From Pelagibius sp050043265 (lineage in GTDB: Bacteria > Pseudomonadota > Alphaproteobacteria > Kiloniellales > Kiloniellaceae), in NCBI GenBank assembly GCA_050043265.1, contig JBHJIR010000005.1, positions 72,499 to 136,498 of the forward strand: a stretch of 64,000 nt of DNA. Reading direction: 5' to 3'. This document shows positions 22,689 through 30,209 of this stretch, one piece after another (the first letter of the stretch is position 1; every line of letters starts with the position of its first letter). Under the pieces are notes generated by a model. That model did not search any database. It saw only the letters and a program-made list of their open reading frames with translations, and was not told the DNA's origin. Made by a program: the position numbers and the translations under genes.

Positions 22689-23528
22689 CTAATACCGTCC
22701 GCGCCAGTTGCCCCAGGCAAGTCGCCACACCCGGCCGGGTGCCGGCGCCTGCGCCGCGGGCGCCAGGGGATCGCCGCCGGCACGCCGCAGCTGCTTCAGG
22801 TACAGATCGGCGAGCCGGGCCGGCAGCAGCGCGGGCAGCGCAGCTTTCGGCACGTCGGCGGCAACGCGCCGGGCGGCGGCCAGATGTTCGGCGGCGGCCC
22901 GCATCAGAATCCCGCTGACCTTGCGCAGCGCCGGGGACGAGCGCAGCTCGAAGAGCTCCTGCAGATCGAGCCCCGCTTCCTCGCAGAGATCCGCCGGCAG
23001 GTAGCAGCGCTTCTGACGGGCGTGCAGCGGCAACGCGCGCAGCAGCCCGAGATAGGCCCAGGCCGGGCCGAGATGGTCCGCCGCCTGACGGCTGGCGCTG
23101 TCCTCGGCGCCGAGCACCTTCAAGGCCAGGCGCAATAGCAGGGTCGACGTACCCTCGACGTAGACCCGCAAGCTCTCGAAGTCCTCCGGCGGTGCCGGAT
23201 CGAGATCGAATTCCCGCGCGTCGACCAGCATTTCCAGCAGGTCGCGCGGCAGATGCTTCTCGGCGATGGTCCCGGCCAGCGGCACCACCACCTCATGCGC
23301 GCGCGGGCGGCCCGCGTAGATGCCGGCCAGGCTCTCGCGCCACCACTGCAGGCGGATCTGTCCCAGCATGGGCTCGCTGACCACCTCGGCCGTCTTCGCC
23401 ACCTCTTGGTTGAAGGCGTAGAGCGCGAAGCGCTGTTCGCGCTCGGCCTCCGGCGCGAAGAGGGCGCTGAGGGAGCGGTCGCGGTCGTGCCGCTGCACCA
23501 GCGCACCGCAGGCGGAAATCGCGGTCAT
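22689..23528 (-). CDS. phytoene/squalene synthase-like protein (NDUFAF6-like)
   Basis: The 279-residue protein has the all-helical squalene/phytoene synthase fold signature (LYAFNQEVAKTAE at about 36-48, LQWWRESL, and YLPADLCEEAGLD). Where true synthases have the Asp-rich DxxxD motifs, this one reads AKTAE and RALPLH. Terpene synthesis is therefore unlikely. In mitochondria the matching protein, NDUFAF6, helps assemble respiratory complex I, and alphaproteobacterial homologues are often near secDF and Mth938 genes, as here. The role is inferred. It runs divergently from the PuuD-like gene. Confidence 0.8.
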   Translation of the reverse strand: MTAISACGALVQRHDRDRSLSALFAPEAEREQRFALYAFNQEVAKTAEVVSEPMLGQIRLQWWRESLAGIYAGRPRAHEVVVPLAGTIAEKHLPRDLLEMLVDAREFDLDPAPPEDFESLRVYVEGTSTLLLRLALKVLGAEDSASRQAADHLGPAWAYLGLLRALPLHARQKRCYLPADLCEEAGLDLQELFELRSSPALRKVSGILMRAAAEHLAAARRVAADVPKAALPALLPARLADLYLKQLRRAGGDPLAPAAQAPAPGRVWRLAWGNWRGRY

Positions 23529-23579
23529 CGGACGGCCATCCCGCTATAGTGGGTCGGCAACCTTTGGGGAAAAGTGCAA

Positions 23580-24176
23580 ATGACTGGAATCCTGACCTCC
23601 TTGCGAAACACGGTCATCGCCGGCTTCGTCCTGGCCGGCGGCCTGCTGCTGCTCTATGTCGCCCTGCAGGGCTACGACGGCACCAGCTTCGGCGCCTTCT
23701 TCTTTCGCTGGCTGCACGTCATCAGCGGCATCATGTGGGTCGGCTTGCTGTACTACTTCAATTTCGTGCAGATGCCCAACATGGCGAAGATTCCGGACGA
23801 CCAAAAGCCGGCCATCGCCAAGGTCATCGCGCCGGCCGTTCTATGGTGGTTCCGCTGGGCCGCGGTGGCAACCGTCGTCACCGGGCTGATCGTCGCGTCC
23901 TTAAACGGCTACGCCCACGACGCGCTGGCCCTGGGCCTCACTGACGGCGTGCCCAAGCACACCATGATCGGGATCGGCATGTGGCTCGGCCTCATCATGG
24001 CGTTCAACGTGTGGTTTCTGATCTGGCCGAACCAGAAGCGCGCCCTGGGCATCGTCGAGGCCGACGCGGCGAGCAAGGCCCGCTCGGCCCGCATCGCCAT
24101 GCTGGTTTCACGCACCAACACTGTGCTTTCCTTCCCCATGCTGTTCGCCATGGTGTCGGCGCAAAACCTTTTCTGA
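23580..24176 (+). CDS. PuuD-like (urate hydroxylase N-terminal) membrane protein
   Basis: The ATG at 23580 sits behind a GGGGAAAA ribosome site and is preferred to the GTG at 23574. The 198-residue product has five or so membrane helices with conserved histidine and tryptophan positions (FFRWLHVISGIMWVGLLYYF; AVLWWFRW). This matches the membrane part of the urate hydroxylase PuuD family. The C-terminal cytochrome c domain of true PuuD is absent, and no purine catabolism genes are near. A urate function should not be assumed. A haem-binding or electron-transfer role is possible. Confidence 0.7.
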   Translation: MTGILTSLRNTVIAGFVLAGGLLLLYVALQGYDGTSFGAFFFRWLHVISGIMWVGLLYYFNFVQMPNMAKIPDDQKPAIAKVIAPAVLWWFRWAAVATVVTGLIVASLNGYAHDALALGLTDGVPKHTMIGIGMWLGLIMAFNVWFLIWPNQKRALGIVEADAASKARSARIAMLVSRTNTVLSFPMLFAMVSAQNLF

Positions 24177-24395
24177 GGAATCGTATTCCAGGGAGCCTGT
24201 ACCGGAACGCCGCCGGGGAAAACGCCTTCTGGGGGATGAAGCCGCCGGGCGAACGCGCTAGACTGGAGCAACAGACTGGCGATTCCGGTCTCTTCTGCGG
24301 GCCAGATCGGCGGAATTCCACAGCTTCACGGCGCCGCAGGCGGATTGAAGCTGGAACTTTTCGCGCTTCTGACTAATTGTCCCTGTAGAAGAAGA

Positions 24396-24428
24396 GCCGC
24401 CGAACCGGCCCTCGCGGGGGCCGGCGGT
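24396..24428 (+). promoter_or_regulatory. strong GC hairpin in the sodB leader
   Basis: Bases 400-402 plus 405-411 of this 24-kb segment pair with 418-427, giving a 10-bp GC stem with a two-base AA bulge and a 6-base loop. It ends about 40 bases before the sodB ATG. It has no U-run, so it is not a simple terminator of the upstream gene. An mRNA-stability or regulatory role is only inferred. Confidence 0.35.
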
Positions 24429-24466
24429 ATCGTAATGGACAAGAGAGACATAGAAAGAGAGACGGC

Positions 24467-25051
24467 ATGGCGTTCGAGCTTCCCCCCCTGCCCTATGCGC
24501 AAGACGCACTGGAGCCGCACTATTCGGCCAACACCCTGAGCTTCCACCACGGCAAGCACCATCAGGCCTATGTGACCAAGCTCAACGAGCTGACCGAGGG
24601 CACCGACAACGCCGGCAAGTCCCTCGAAGAGATCATCAAGTCCAGCTCCGGCGGCCTGTTCAACCAGGCGGCCCAGGTGTGGAACCACACCTTCTTCTGG
24701 AATTCCATGAAGCCGGGCGGCGGCGGCAAGCCGTCGGGCGGTCTGGCCGCGGCCATCGACAAGGCCTTCGGCAGCCTCGCCAAATTCAAGGAACAGTTCA
24801 CGGCCGCCGGTGTCGGCCAGTTCGGCAGCGGTTGGGTCTGGCTGGTCAAGGAAGGCGGCGATCTGAAGATCGTCTCCACCGGCAATGCCGAGACGCCGAT
24901 CACCAAGGGCCAGACGGCGATCCTGACCTGCGACGTCTGGGAGCACGCCTATTACCTGGACTACCAGAACCGGCGCCCGGACTTCCTGCAGTCTTTCCTC
25001 GACAACCTGGTGAACTGGGACTTCGCGGCGAAGAACTTCGACGCCGCCTGA
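24467..25051 (+). CDS. sodB: superoxide dismutase (Fe type)
   Basis: The 194-residue enzyme converts superoxide to oxygen and hydrogen peroxide in the cytoplasm. It has the Fe/Mn SOD architecture. The metal ligands are H27 (SFHHGKHHQAY), a His in VWNHTFFWNSM, and Asp and His in DVWEHAYYLDYQNRR. The helical N-terminal segment and GGGGKPSG loop resemble iron enzymes, although metal choice cannot be proved from sequence. The ATG follows AGAAAGAGAGAC. A strong bidirectional terminator follows the stop by about 20 bases. Confidence 0.96.
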   Translation: MAFELPPLPYAQDALEPHYSANTLSFHHGKHHQAYVTKLNELTEGTDNAGKSLEEIIKSSSGGLFNQAAQVWNHTFFWNSMKPGGGGKPSGGLAAAIDKAFGSLAKFKEQFTAAGVGQFGSGWVWLVKEGGDLKIVSTGNAETPITKGQTAILTCDVWEHAYYLDYQNRRPDFLQSFLDNLVNWDFAAKNFDAA

Positions 25052-25071
25052 TCCTTCATCGGTGTGAGAAA

Positions 25072-25115
25072 CGAAAAGGGGCCCGCCCGCTGATTTCGGG
25101 GGGCCCCTTTTTTCG
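25072..25115. terminator. bidirectional intrinsic terminator
   Basis: AAAAGGGGCCC pairs perfectly with GGGCCCCTTTT around a 16-base loop, followed by a T-run on the plus strand. The A-run gives the same on the minus strand. It lies between the convergent sodB and Mth938-like genes and can end both transcripts. Confidence 0.8.
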
Positions 25116-25147
25116 TGCGCGCCGCGTGGCTGCCGCCGGGCCGCGTT

Positions 25148-25525
25148 TCAGTCGACGGCGATGAGCGCTGCCGCCACCCGTCGGTCTTCCATGGTCAGTA
25201 CGTTGTAGGTGCGGCAGGCCGCGCCGGTATCCATCGGCTCCAGCGCGACACCGCGCGCCTTCGCCGCTTCGCGCAGGTCCGGGTCGATGAAGGCCATCGA
25301 AGTCCCGCAGCCGATCAGCAGCACTTCAATCGGCGGCGTCGCCGCCAGCACCGGCTCCAGGCTGGCGATATCCATGTCGGCGATGGCCGTCAGCGGCCAG
25401 GCCGTGGCCCACTCCGGCGCCACCAGGATGGAACCGCGGAAGCTCTCGCCGGTGACCTTGAAGCCGCCGTCGCCATAACTTTCGATGATCCGGCGTCCCT
25501 GGGGAACGAGCGGTGTGACATCCAT
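25148..25525 (-). CDS. Mth938-domain protein (NDUFAF3-like)
   Basis: The start at the complement of 25525 follows AAAGGAGCGGAG, giving 125 residues. The protein has the Mth938/DUF498 fold sequence: an early GRRIIESYGDGGFKV, a central IEVLLIGCGTSMAF, and late GVALEPMDTGAACRTYNVL. In mitochondria the homologue NDUFAF3 takes part in complex I assembly. In alphaproteobacteria the gene commonly lies next to secD and secF, as here (28 bases after secF). A membrane-complex assembly role is therefore plausible but not shown. Confidence 0.85.
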   Translation of the reverse strand: MDVTPLVPQGRRIIESYGDGGFKVTGESFRGSILVAPEWATAWPLTAIADMDIASLEPVLAATPPIEVLLIGCGTSMAFIDPDLREAAKARGVALEPMDTGAACRTYNVLTMEDRRVAAALIAVD

Positions 25526-25553
25526 CTCCGCTCCTTTCGTTCGGGTCGTTAAA

Positions 25554-26510
25554 TCAGGACGAGGCCTTGGCCGTGTCCGCCCCAACGCTTTCGGCATCCT
25601 CTTCGGCGTCGCCCTCGCCGCCACGGCGCAACCCGATGTAGGACAGCAACGGCACGGCAAGGCCGAAGGACGAATAGGTGCCGACCGCCACGCCCCAGAT
25701 CAGGCCGGCGGTAAATCCGCGGATCACCTCGCCGCCGAAGAAGAACAGGGCGAAGAGAGCCAGCAGGGTGGTGAACGACGTCAGGATGGTGCGCGACATC
25801 GTCGTATTGATGGCGCGGTTCAACAGATCCAGCAGGGGCAACTTCTTGTAGCGCCGCAGCATCTCGCGCACGCGGTCGAAGACCACCACCGTGTCGTTGA
25901 TCGAATAGCCGGCGATGGTCAGCACCGCCGCCAGGGTCGCCAGGTTGAATTCGATCTGGGTCAGCGAATAGAAGCCGATGGTCGCCACCACGTCATGCAG
26001 CAGGGCCACCAGCGCGGCGACGCCGAACTGCCATTCGAAGCGGAACCAGATGTAGATGCCGATGGCCAGCATGGCGAGCATGGTGGCAAGGAAGCCGGCC
26101 TCCTTCAGTTCATCGCCGATCTTGGGGCCGACGAACTCCTGGCGCCGCGATTCCACGCCTTCGCCCAGGGTGTCCATGACCTGCTTGATGACATTCATCT
26201 GGCCCTGTTCGTCACCGTCCGGCCGGCTGATGTTGATCAACACGTCGGTCGGGTCGCCGAACTGCTGCAGGGTCACCTCGCCGATGCCCAGATTGCTCAG
26301 GCGGTTGCGCAGATCGCCCAGATCGGCCGGCGCGGGCGTGCGCACCTCGATCAGGATACCGCCGCGGAAATCGACGCCGAGGTTGAGGCCCTGGGTCAGG
26401 AACAGGGCCACCGAAGCCACCGTCAACGCCACCGTAAACGCCAGGAAAAGCGCGCGCCGGCCGATGAAGTTGAGGCCGAGGTCGATGGGAAGCTTGCGGA
26501 TCAGCGCCAT
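25554..26510 (-). CDS. secF: protein translocase subunit SecF
   Basis: SecF pairs with SecD to drive the late, proton-motive-force-dependent phase of Sec export. The 318-residue product has six membrane helices. The first periplasmic domain follows LGVDFRGGILIEVRT, and the SecD/F proton-channel motif region is GYSINDTVVVFDRVRE. It follows secD by 12 bases on the same strand and is followed by the Mth938-like gene. Length and motifs are normal. The C-terminal tail is acidic. Confidence 0.96.
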   Translation of the reverse strand: MALIRKLPIDLGLNFIGRRALFLAFTVALTVASVALFLTQGLNLGVDFRGGILIEVRTPAPADLGDLRNRLSNLGIGEVTLQQFGDPTDVLINISRPDGDEQGQMNVIKQVMDTLGEGVESRRQEFVGPKIGDELKEAGFLATMLAMLAIGIYIWFRFEWQFGVAALVALLHDVVATIGFYSLTQIEFNLATLAAVLTIAGYSINDTVVVFDRVREMLRRYKKLPLLDLLNRAINTTMSRTILTSFTTLLALFALFFFGGEVIRGFTAGLIWGVAVGTYSSFGLAVPLLSYIGLRRGGEGDAEEDAESVGADTAKASS

Positions 26511-26522
26511 GGTGTCGGAGTC

Positions 26523-28097
26523 CTAAATCGCCAGAGACTGGGGCCGGCGGCGGCGCAGCCAGATCACCACCATCAGGCGGGTCACCATGATGGCGGAGAA
26601 CATGGAGGTCAGAAGGCCGAGGGACAGCGTCACGGCGACGCCCTTGATCGGGCCGGAGCCAAAGTGGAACAGCAGCACGGCGGCGATCAGCGTGGTCAGA
26701 TTCGAATCGACGATGGTGGTCATCGCACGGCGATAGCCGGCGTCGACCGCGGTCACCGGTCCGCGCCCGTTACGCATTTCCTCTCGGACACGCTCGAAGA
26801 TCAGCACGTTGGCGTCGACCGCCATGCCGATGGTCAGCACGATCCCGGCAATGCCCGGCAGGGTCAGCGTGGCCTGCAGGATGGACAGCGCCGCCATCAA
26901 CAGGATCAGGTTGACCATCAGGGCGATACTGGCCATCGCACCCAGCAGGCCGTAGATGGCGATCATGAACACCACCACGAAGACAAGCCCCAGCACCGAG
27001 GCGATTTCGCCGGCCAGGATCGAATCGGCACCCAGGCCCGGGCCGACCGTGCGCTCTTCAAGATAGGTGACCGGCGCCGGCAGGGCGCCGGCGCGCAACA
27101 GCAATGCCAGGTCGTTTGCCGATTGCGTCGTGAAGCTGCCGGTAATGATGCCGCGCCCGCCGGTGATCGCCGATTCGATACGGGGGGCCGAGACCACTTT
27201 TTCGTCCAGGATGATCGCGAAAAGGCGCCCGACGTTGTCGCGGGTGGCATCGCCGAAGCGCTTCGCGCCAATAGGATCGAAGGTGAAATTCACCGCCGGC
27301 CGGTTGTTCTGGTCAAAGCCAGCCGAAGCGCTTGTCAGATGGTCGCCGGTCACCATGACCCGCTTGCTGACGACATAGCTGGTCGGCATGCCCGGACGGT
27401 CGGCCTCGGCCGGCAGCACCTCCGACGACGGCGGGATGGAGCCGCTGGGCGAGACGTTTTCGCTCACGAAGCGGAAGGTTAGTACGGCCGGTGTTCCGAT
27501 CAGCTCCTTCAGGCGCTGCGGATCGCTGAAGCCCGGGACCTGGATGACGATGCGGTCGTCGCCCTGGCGCTGGATCGCCGCTTCGCGGGTGCCGGTTTCG
27601 TCAATGCGCCGGCGCATCACCTCGATGGCCTGGTTCATGATTTCGTCGGTGCGGCTGCGCACGGCGGCATCGGTCAGGGTGACCCGGATTTCCCGCTCGC
27701 CCGTCGTCTCGATCTGCAGGCCGGACTGCACCCGGCCGATCGCCGTGCGGGCGGCGCCGACGTCGTCGGCGTTGTCCAGCGTCACGCCGACGCCGTCGCC
27801 GATGACACCCAGCGCGCCGAAGCGAAGTCCCGCCTCGTTGAGCGCACTGCGGATGCCGTCGGCGAGGGACTGGCTGTCCTTCTCGGCGGCATAGGCCAGA
27901 TCGACCTGGGACAGCAGGTAGACGCCGCCGCGCAGGTCCAGCCCCAGGCTGACCTGCTGATGCGGCAGCAGGCTGCCTTCGTCGGCCATCCGCGTCGCCT
28001 GATCGCGGCTCAGCAACAGGTTGGGCGCGGCATAGATCACCCCGGCCAGAATGACCAGGGCAATCATAATGATTTGCCAGCGGGGCAGATTAACCAT
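26523..28097 (-). CDS. secD: protein translocase subunit SecD
   Basis: SecD is the larger half of the SecDF export motor. The 524-residue protein has an N-terminal membrane helix (about 6-27) and then the LGLDLRGGVYLLSQVD motif. A large periplasmic domain (about 60-350) and five further helices follow, with MAVDANVLIFERVREEMRNG in the conserved TM4 region. It lies in the order yajC-secD-secF, with 41 bases between yajC and secD. Nothing is missing. Confidence 0.96.
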   Translation of the reverse strand: MVNLPRWQIIMIALVILAGVIYAAPNLLLSRDQATRMADEGSLLPHQQVSLGLDLRGGVYLLSQVDLAYAAEKDSQSLADGIRSALNEAGLRFGALGVIGDGVGVTLDNADDVGAARTAIGRVQSGLQIETTGEREIRVTLTDAAVRSRTDEIMNQAIEVMRRRIDETGTREAAIQRQGDDRIVIQVPGFSDPQRLKELIGTPAVLTFRFVSENVSPSGSIPPSSEVLPAEADRPGMPTSYVVSKRVMVTGDHLTSASAGFDQNNRPAVNFTFDPIGAKRFGDATRDNVGRLFAIILDEKVVSAPRIESAITGGRGIITGSFTTQSANDLALLLRAGALPAPVTYLEERTVGPGLGADSILAGEIASVLGLVFVVVFMIAIYGLLGAMASIALMVNLILLMAALSILQATLTLPGIAGIVLTIGMAVDANVLIFERVREEMRNGRGPVTAVDAGYRRAMTTIVDSNLTTLIAAVLLFHFGSGPIKGVAVTLSLGLLTSMFSAIMVTRLMVVIWLRRRRPQSLAI

Positions 28098-28138
28098 CGG
28101 CTACGATGCCTTCCAGAACGGACCCGACCCTCAGAGGA

Positions 28139-28567
28139 TCAGGACTTGGAGCCCGGCTTGTTGCCGCCAAAGCCGCCAAGCAGACTGCCGAGCAGGCTCT
28201 TGGGCTTGCCGCCGGCATCGTTCGCCGGGGCTGCCGTCCCGCTTCCGGGCGCCGCCTCGGTGCGGCTCAGCACGTCGGAAATGGTATGACGGACGACCCG
28301 CACCCGCACACCCTCGGCCTGTTCGACCTGGGCTTCGGTGTCGCTGATGATCTTGGTGACCGTCCCGATCAGGCCGCCGGCGGTGACGATCTTGTCACCG
28401 CGCCGCAGGGCGGAGACCATCTCACGATGCTGCTTGACCTTCTTCTGCTGCGGACGGATCAGCAGGAAGTAGAACACGACGAAAATCAGGATAATCGGCA
28501 GGAAGGTCATGAAGGGATCCCCTCCTCCACCTCCTGCGGCCTGGGCATAGGCCGGCGAAATAAGCAT
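28139..28567 (-). CDS. yajC: preprotein translocase subunit YajC
   Basis: YajC associates with SecDF in the inner membrane. The 142-residue product has one membrane helix (about 20-38: FMTFLPIILIFVVFYFLLIR). The family sequence PQQKKVKQH and a small beta domain (GDKIVTAGGLIGTV) follow. The C-terminal 40 residues form a Gly/Ala/Pro/Lys-rich tail longer than in E. coli. It is the first gene of yajC-secD-secF-Mth938, with a good promoter 35 bases upstream of the start. Confidence 0.95.
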   Translation of the reverse strand: MLISPAYAQAAGGGGGDPFMTFLPIILIFVVFYFLLIRPQQKKVKQHREMVSALRRGDKIVTAGGLIGTVTKIISDTEAQVEQAEGVRVRVVRHTISDVLSRTEAAPGSGTAAPANDAGGKPKSLLGSLLGGFGGNKPGSKS

Positions 28568-28600
28568 ACTTGGTCCTCTTCCGAGCAGTCAGAACGGCGG

Positions 28601-28628
28601 ACTATAGCGGCACGCACGCGAATTGCAA
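28601..28628 (-). promoter_or_regulatory. candidate promoter of the yajC-secDF operon
   Basis: On the minus strand TTGCAA (28623-28628) and TATAGT (complement of 28601-28606) are separated by 16 bases. The -10 ends 33 bases before the yajC start. Confidence 0.55.
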
Positions 28629-28739
28629 CGCCACGGGAATACCTGGCTTGGGTCATCCCAAAGGATTGACCGGACGCGCGCGCGGCAATAGATTTTGCCG
28701 CCGATTTCAACCTATTGAGTTACGTTCTTTGGAGCATAG

Positions 28740-29615
28740 ATGAGCAGCCCCGACAGTGACAACCTCCTCCCGGTTCTCCAGCGCATCGCCGCGGCCTTGG
28801 AGCGACTCGCCCCTGTGCCCTCTTCTGCCGCCGCCATGGACGGGGCCGACGCCTTCTTCTGGCACCCCGAACACGACCGGCTGGAGCCGGTTGCCCAAGT
28901 AAATCGTGTCGATATCGGCCTGTTGCAAGGCATTGGCCGCCAGGCCGAGACGCTTTATCAGAACACCCTGCGCTTTGCCGGTGGATTGCCGGCCAATAAC
29001 GCCCTGCTGTGGGGCTCGCGCGGCGCCGGCAAGAGCTCCCTGGTCAAGGCTGTCCACGCCAAGGTGAATGCCGAGCGCAAAGACGGCGAGCGCCTGGCCC
29101 TGGTCGAGATCCACCGGGAAGACATCCCCACCCTGCCCCGCCTGCTCGCCCAGTTGCGCGGCGTCACCCGACCCTGCGTCCTGTTCTGCGACGACCTCAG
29201 CTTCGATGGCGAGGATGCCAGCTATAAGTCGCTGAAGGCGGTGCTGGAGGGCGGGATCGAAGGCCGCCCCCAGAACGTGATTTTCTATGCGACCTCCAAC
29301 CGGCGCCACCTGATGCCGCGCGACATGATCGAGAACGAGCGCTCGACCGCCATCCACGCCTCCGAGGCGGTGGAGGAAAAGGTCAGCCTGTCGGACCGCT
29401 TCGGCCTGTGGCTCGGCTTCCACAACTGCGATCAGGACACCTACTTCGCGATGATCGAAGGCTATGCCGAACGCTACGGCCTCGACCTGCCGAAGGCGAA
29501 ACTCCGGGCCGAAGCCAAGGAATGGTCGGTCACCCGCGGCGGCCGCTCGGGCCGCGTCGCCTGGCAGTACATCCAGGACCTGGCGGGACGGCTGGGCAAG
29601 CGCCTGGAGGATTGA
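28740..29615 (+). CDS. DUF815 family AAA-type ATPase
   Basis: The 291-residue cytoplasmic protein has Walker A GSRGAGKSSLVKA at about 98-110, Walker B VLFCDDLSFD, and a sensor-like segment NVIFYATSNRRHL. It ends with a helical lid and RSGRVAWQYIQDL. It fits the DUF815 AAA+ group, whose cellular role is not established. The ATG follows GGAG closely. It is divergent from yajC, a neighbourhood I believe recurs in alphaproteobacteria. I cannot name a substrate. Confidence 0.85.
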   Translation: MSSPDSDNLLPVLQRIAAALERLAPVPSSAAAMDGADAFFWHPEHDRLEPVAQVNRVDIGLLQGIGRQAETLYQNTLRFAGGLPANNALLWGSRGAGKSSLVKAVHAKVNAERKDGERLALVEIHREDIPTLPRLLAQLRGVTRPCVLFCDDLSFDGEDASYKSLKAVLEGGIEGRPQNVIFYATSNRRHLMPRDMIENERSTAIHASEAVEEKVSLSDRFGLWLGFHNCDQDTYFAMIEGYAERYGLDLPKAKLRAEAKEWSVTRGGRSGRVAWQYIQDLAGRLGKRLED

Positions 29616-29643
29616 GGGACGCTTTTGGCATTCCTGCCGACCT

Positions 29644-29749
29644 TTGACCTCGTGCTTCGAGACGCTGCGCTCCTCAGCATGAGGTCAAATGTTCAAAGAA
29701 ATCACCTCATCCTGAGGAGGCGCATCAGCGCCGTCTCGAAGGACGAGGC
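29644..29749. repeat. intergenic inverted repeat, family B copy 1
   Basis: The left arm (TGACCTCGTGCTTCGAGACG, then TCCTCAGCATGAGGTC) is the reverse complement, with few differences, of the right arm (CCTCATCCTGAGGAGG, then CCGTCTCGAAGGACGAGG). The arms are about 45 bases long with a short A/T-rich spacer. A second copy is at 55279-55399. Similar sequences are widespread between genes in alphaproteobacteria. Confidence 0.75.
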
Positions 29750-29772
29750 GATTTCCGGCAAACCCTTGCCCC

Positions 29773-30099
29773 CTAAGGCTGCGGCGCCTCGGCGCGTTCG
29801 GTAAGGCCGTAGTCGCGCACCACCGAGGCGACGCGGATGCGGTAGTCGGCGAACAGCTCGTGGCGGCCCCGGCCTTGTGCCACCTGATGTTCGGCATGTT
29901 CGCGCCAGCGGATCACCGCCGCCTCGTCGCGCCAGAACGACAGCGAGAGAACCTTGCCCTCCTCGGTCAGGCTGGCAAAGCGCTCGATGGAGATGAAGCC
30001 GTCGATCTTCGCCAGTTCCGGCTTCAGCGCCGCGGCGATATCGAGATAGGCGTCGCGGCAACCCGGCTTGGGCAGTACCTCAAAGATCACCACGTGCAT
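29773..30099 (-). CDS. antibiotic biosynthesis monooxygenase (ABM) domain protein
   Basis: The 108-residue single-domain protein has the dimeric alpha-beta barrel signature (VVIFEVLPKPGCRDAYLDIA; DGFISIERFASL; SFWRDEAAVIRWREHAEHQ). Members include haem-degrading and quinol monooxygenases, but many act in unknown ways. Size and the W-x-x-H pattern fit the general ABM family, and no specific substrate can be assigned. It is followed on the same strand by the family B repeat and preceded by a roughly 110-base gap. Confidence 0.8.
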   Translation of the reverse strand: MHVVIFEVLPKPGCRDAYLDIAAALKPELAKIDGFISIERFASLTEEGKVLSLSFWRDEAAVIRWREHAEHQVAQGRGRHELFADYRIRVASVVRDYGLTERAEAPQP

Positions 30100-30209
30100 G
30101 AAGCCTGCTCCCCAGGGCGTTGTTGCTCGCCGCAGTCTGGCAAAGCCGGGGGCGCCGATCCAGCCGTCTTACTGCGACGCTGGCCGAAATATGCCGGCAC
30201 CGGAAAGCG

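Noticed and set aside
25485..27482. A 665-codon plus-strand frame opposite secF and secD
   Set aside because: Its His/Gln/Gly/Arg-rich antisense product conflicts with the well-supported sec genes.
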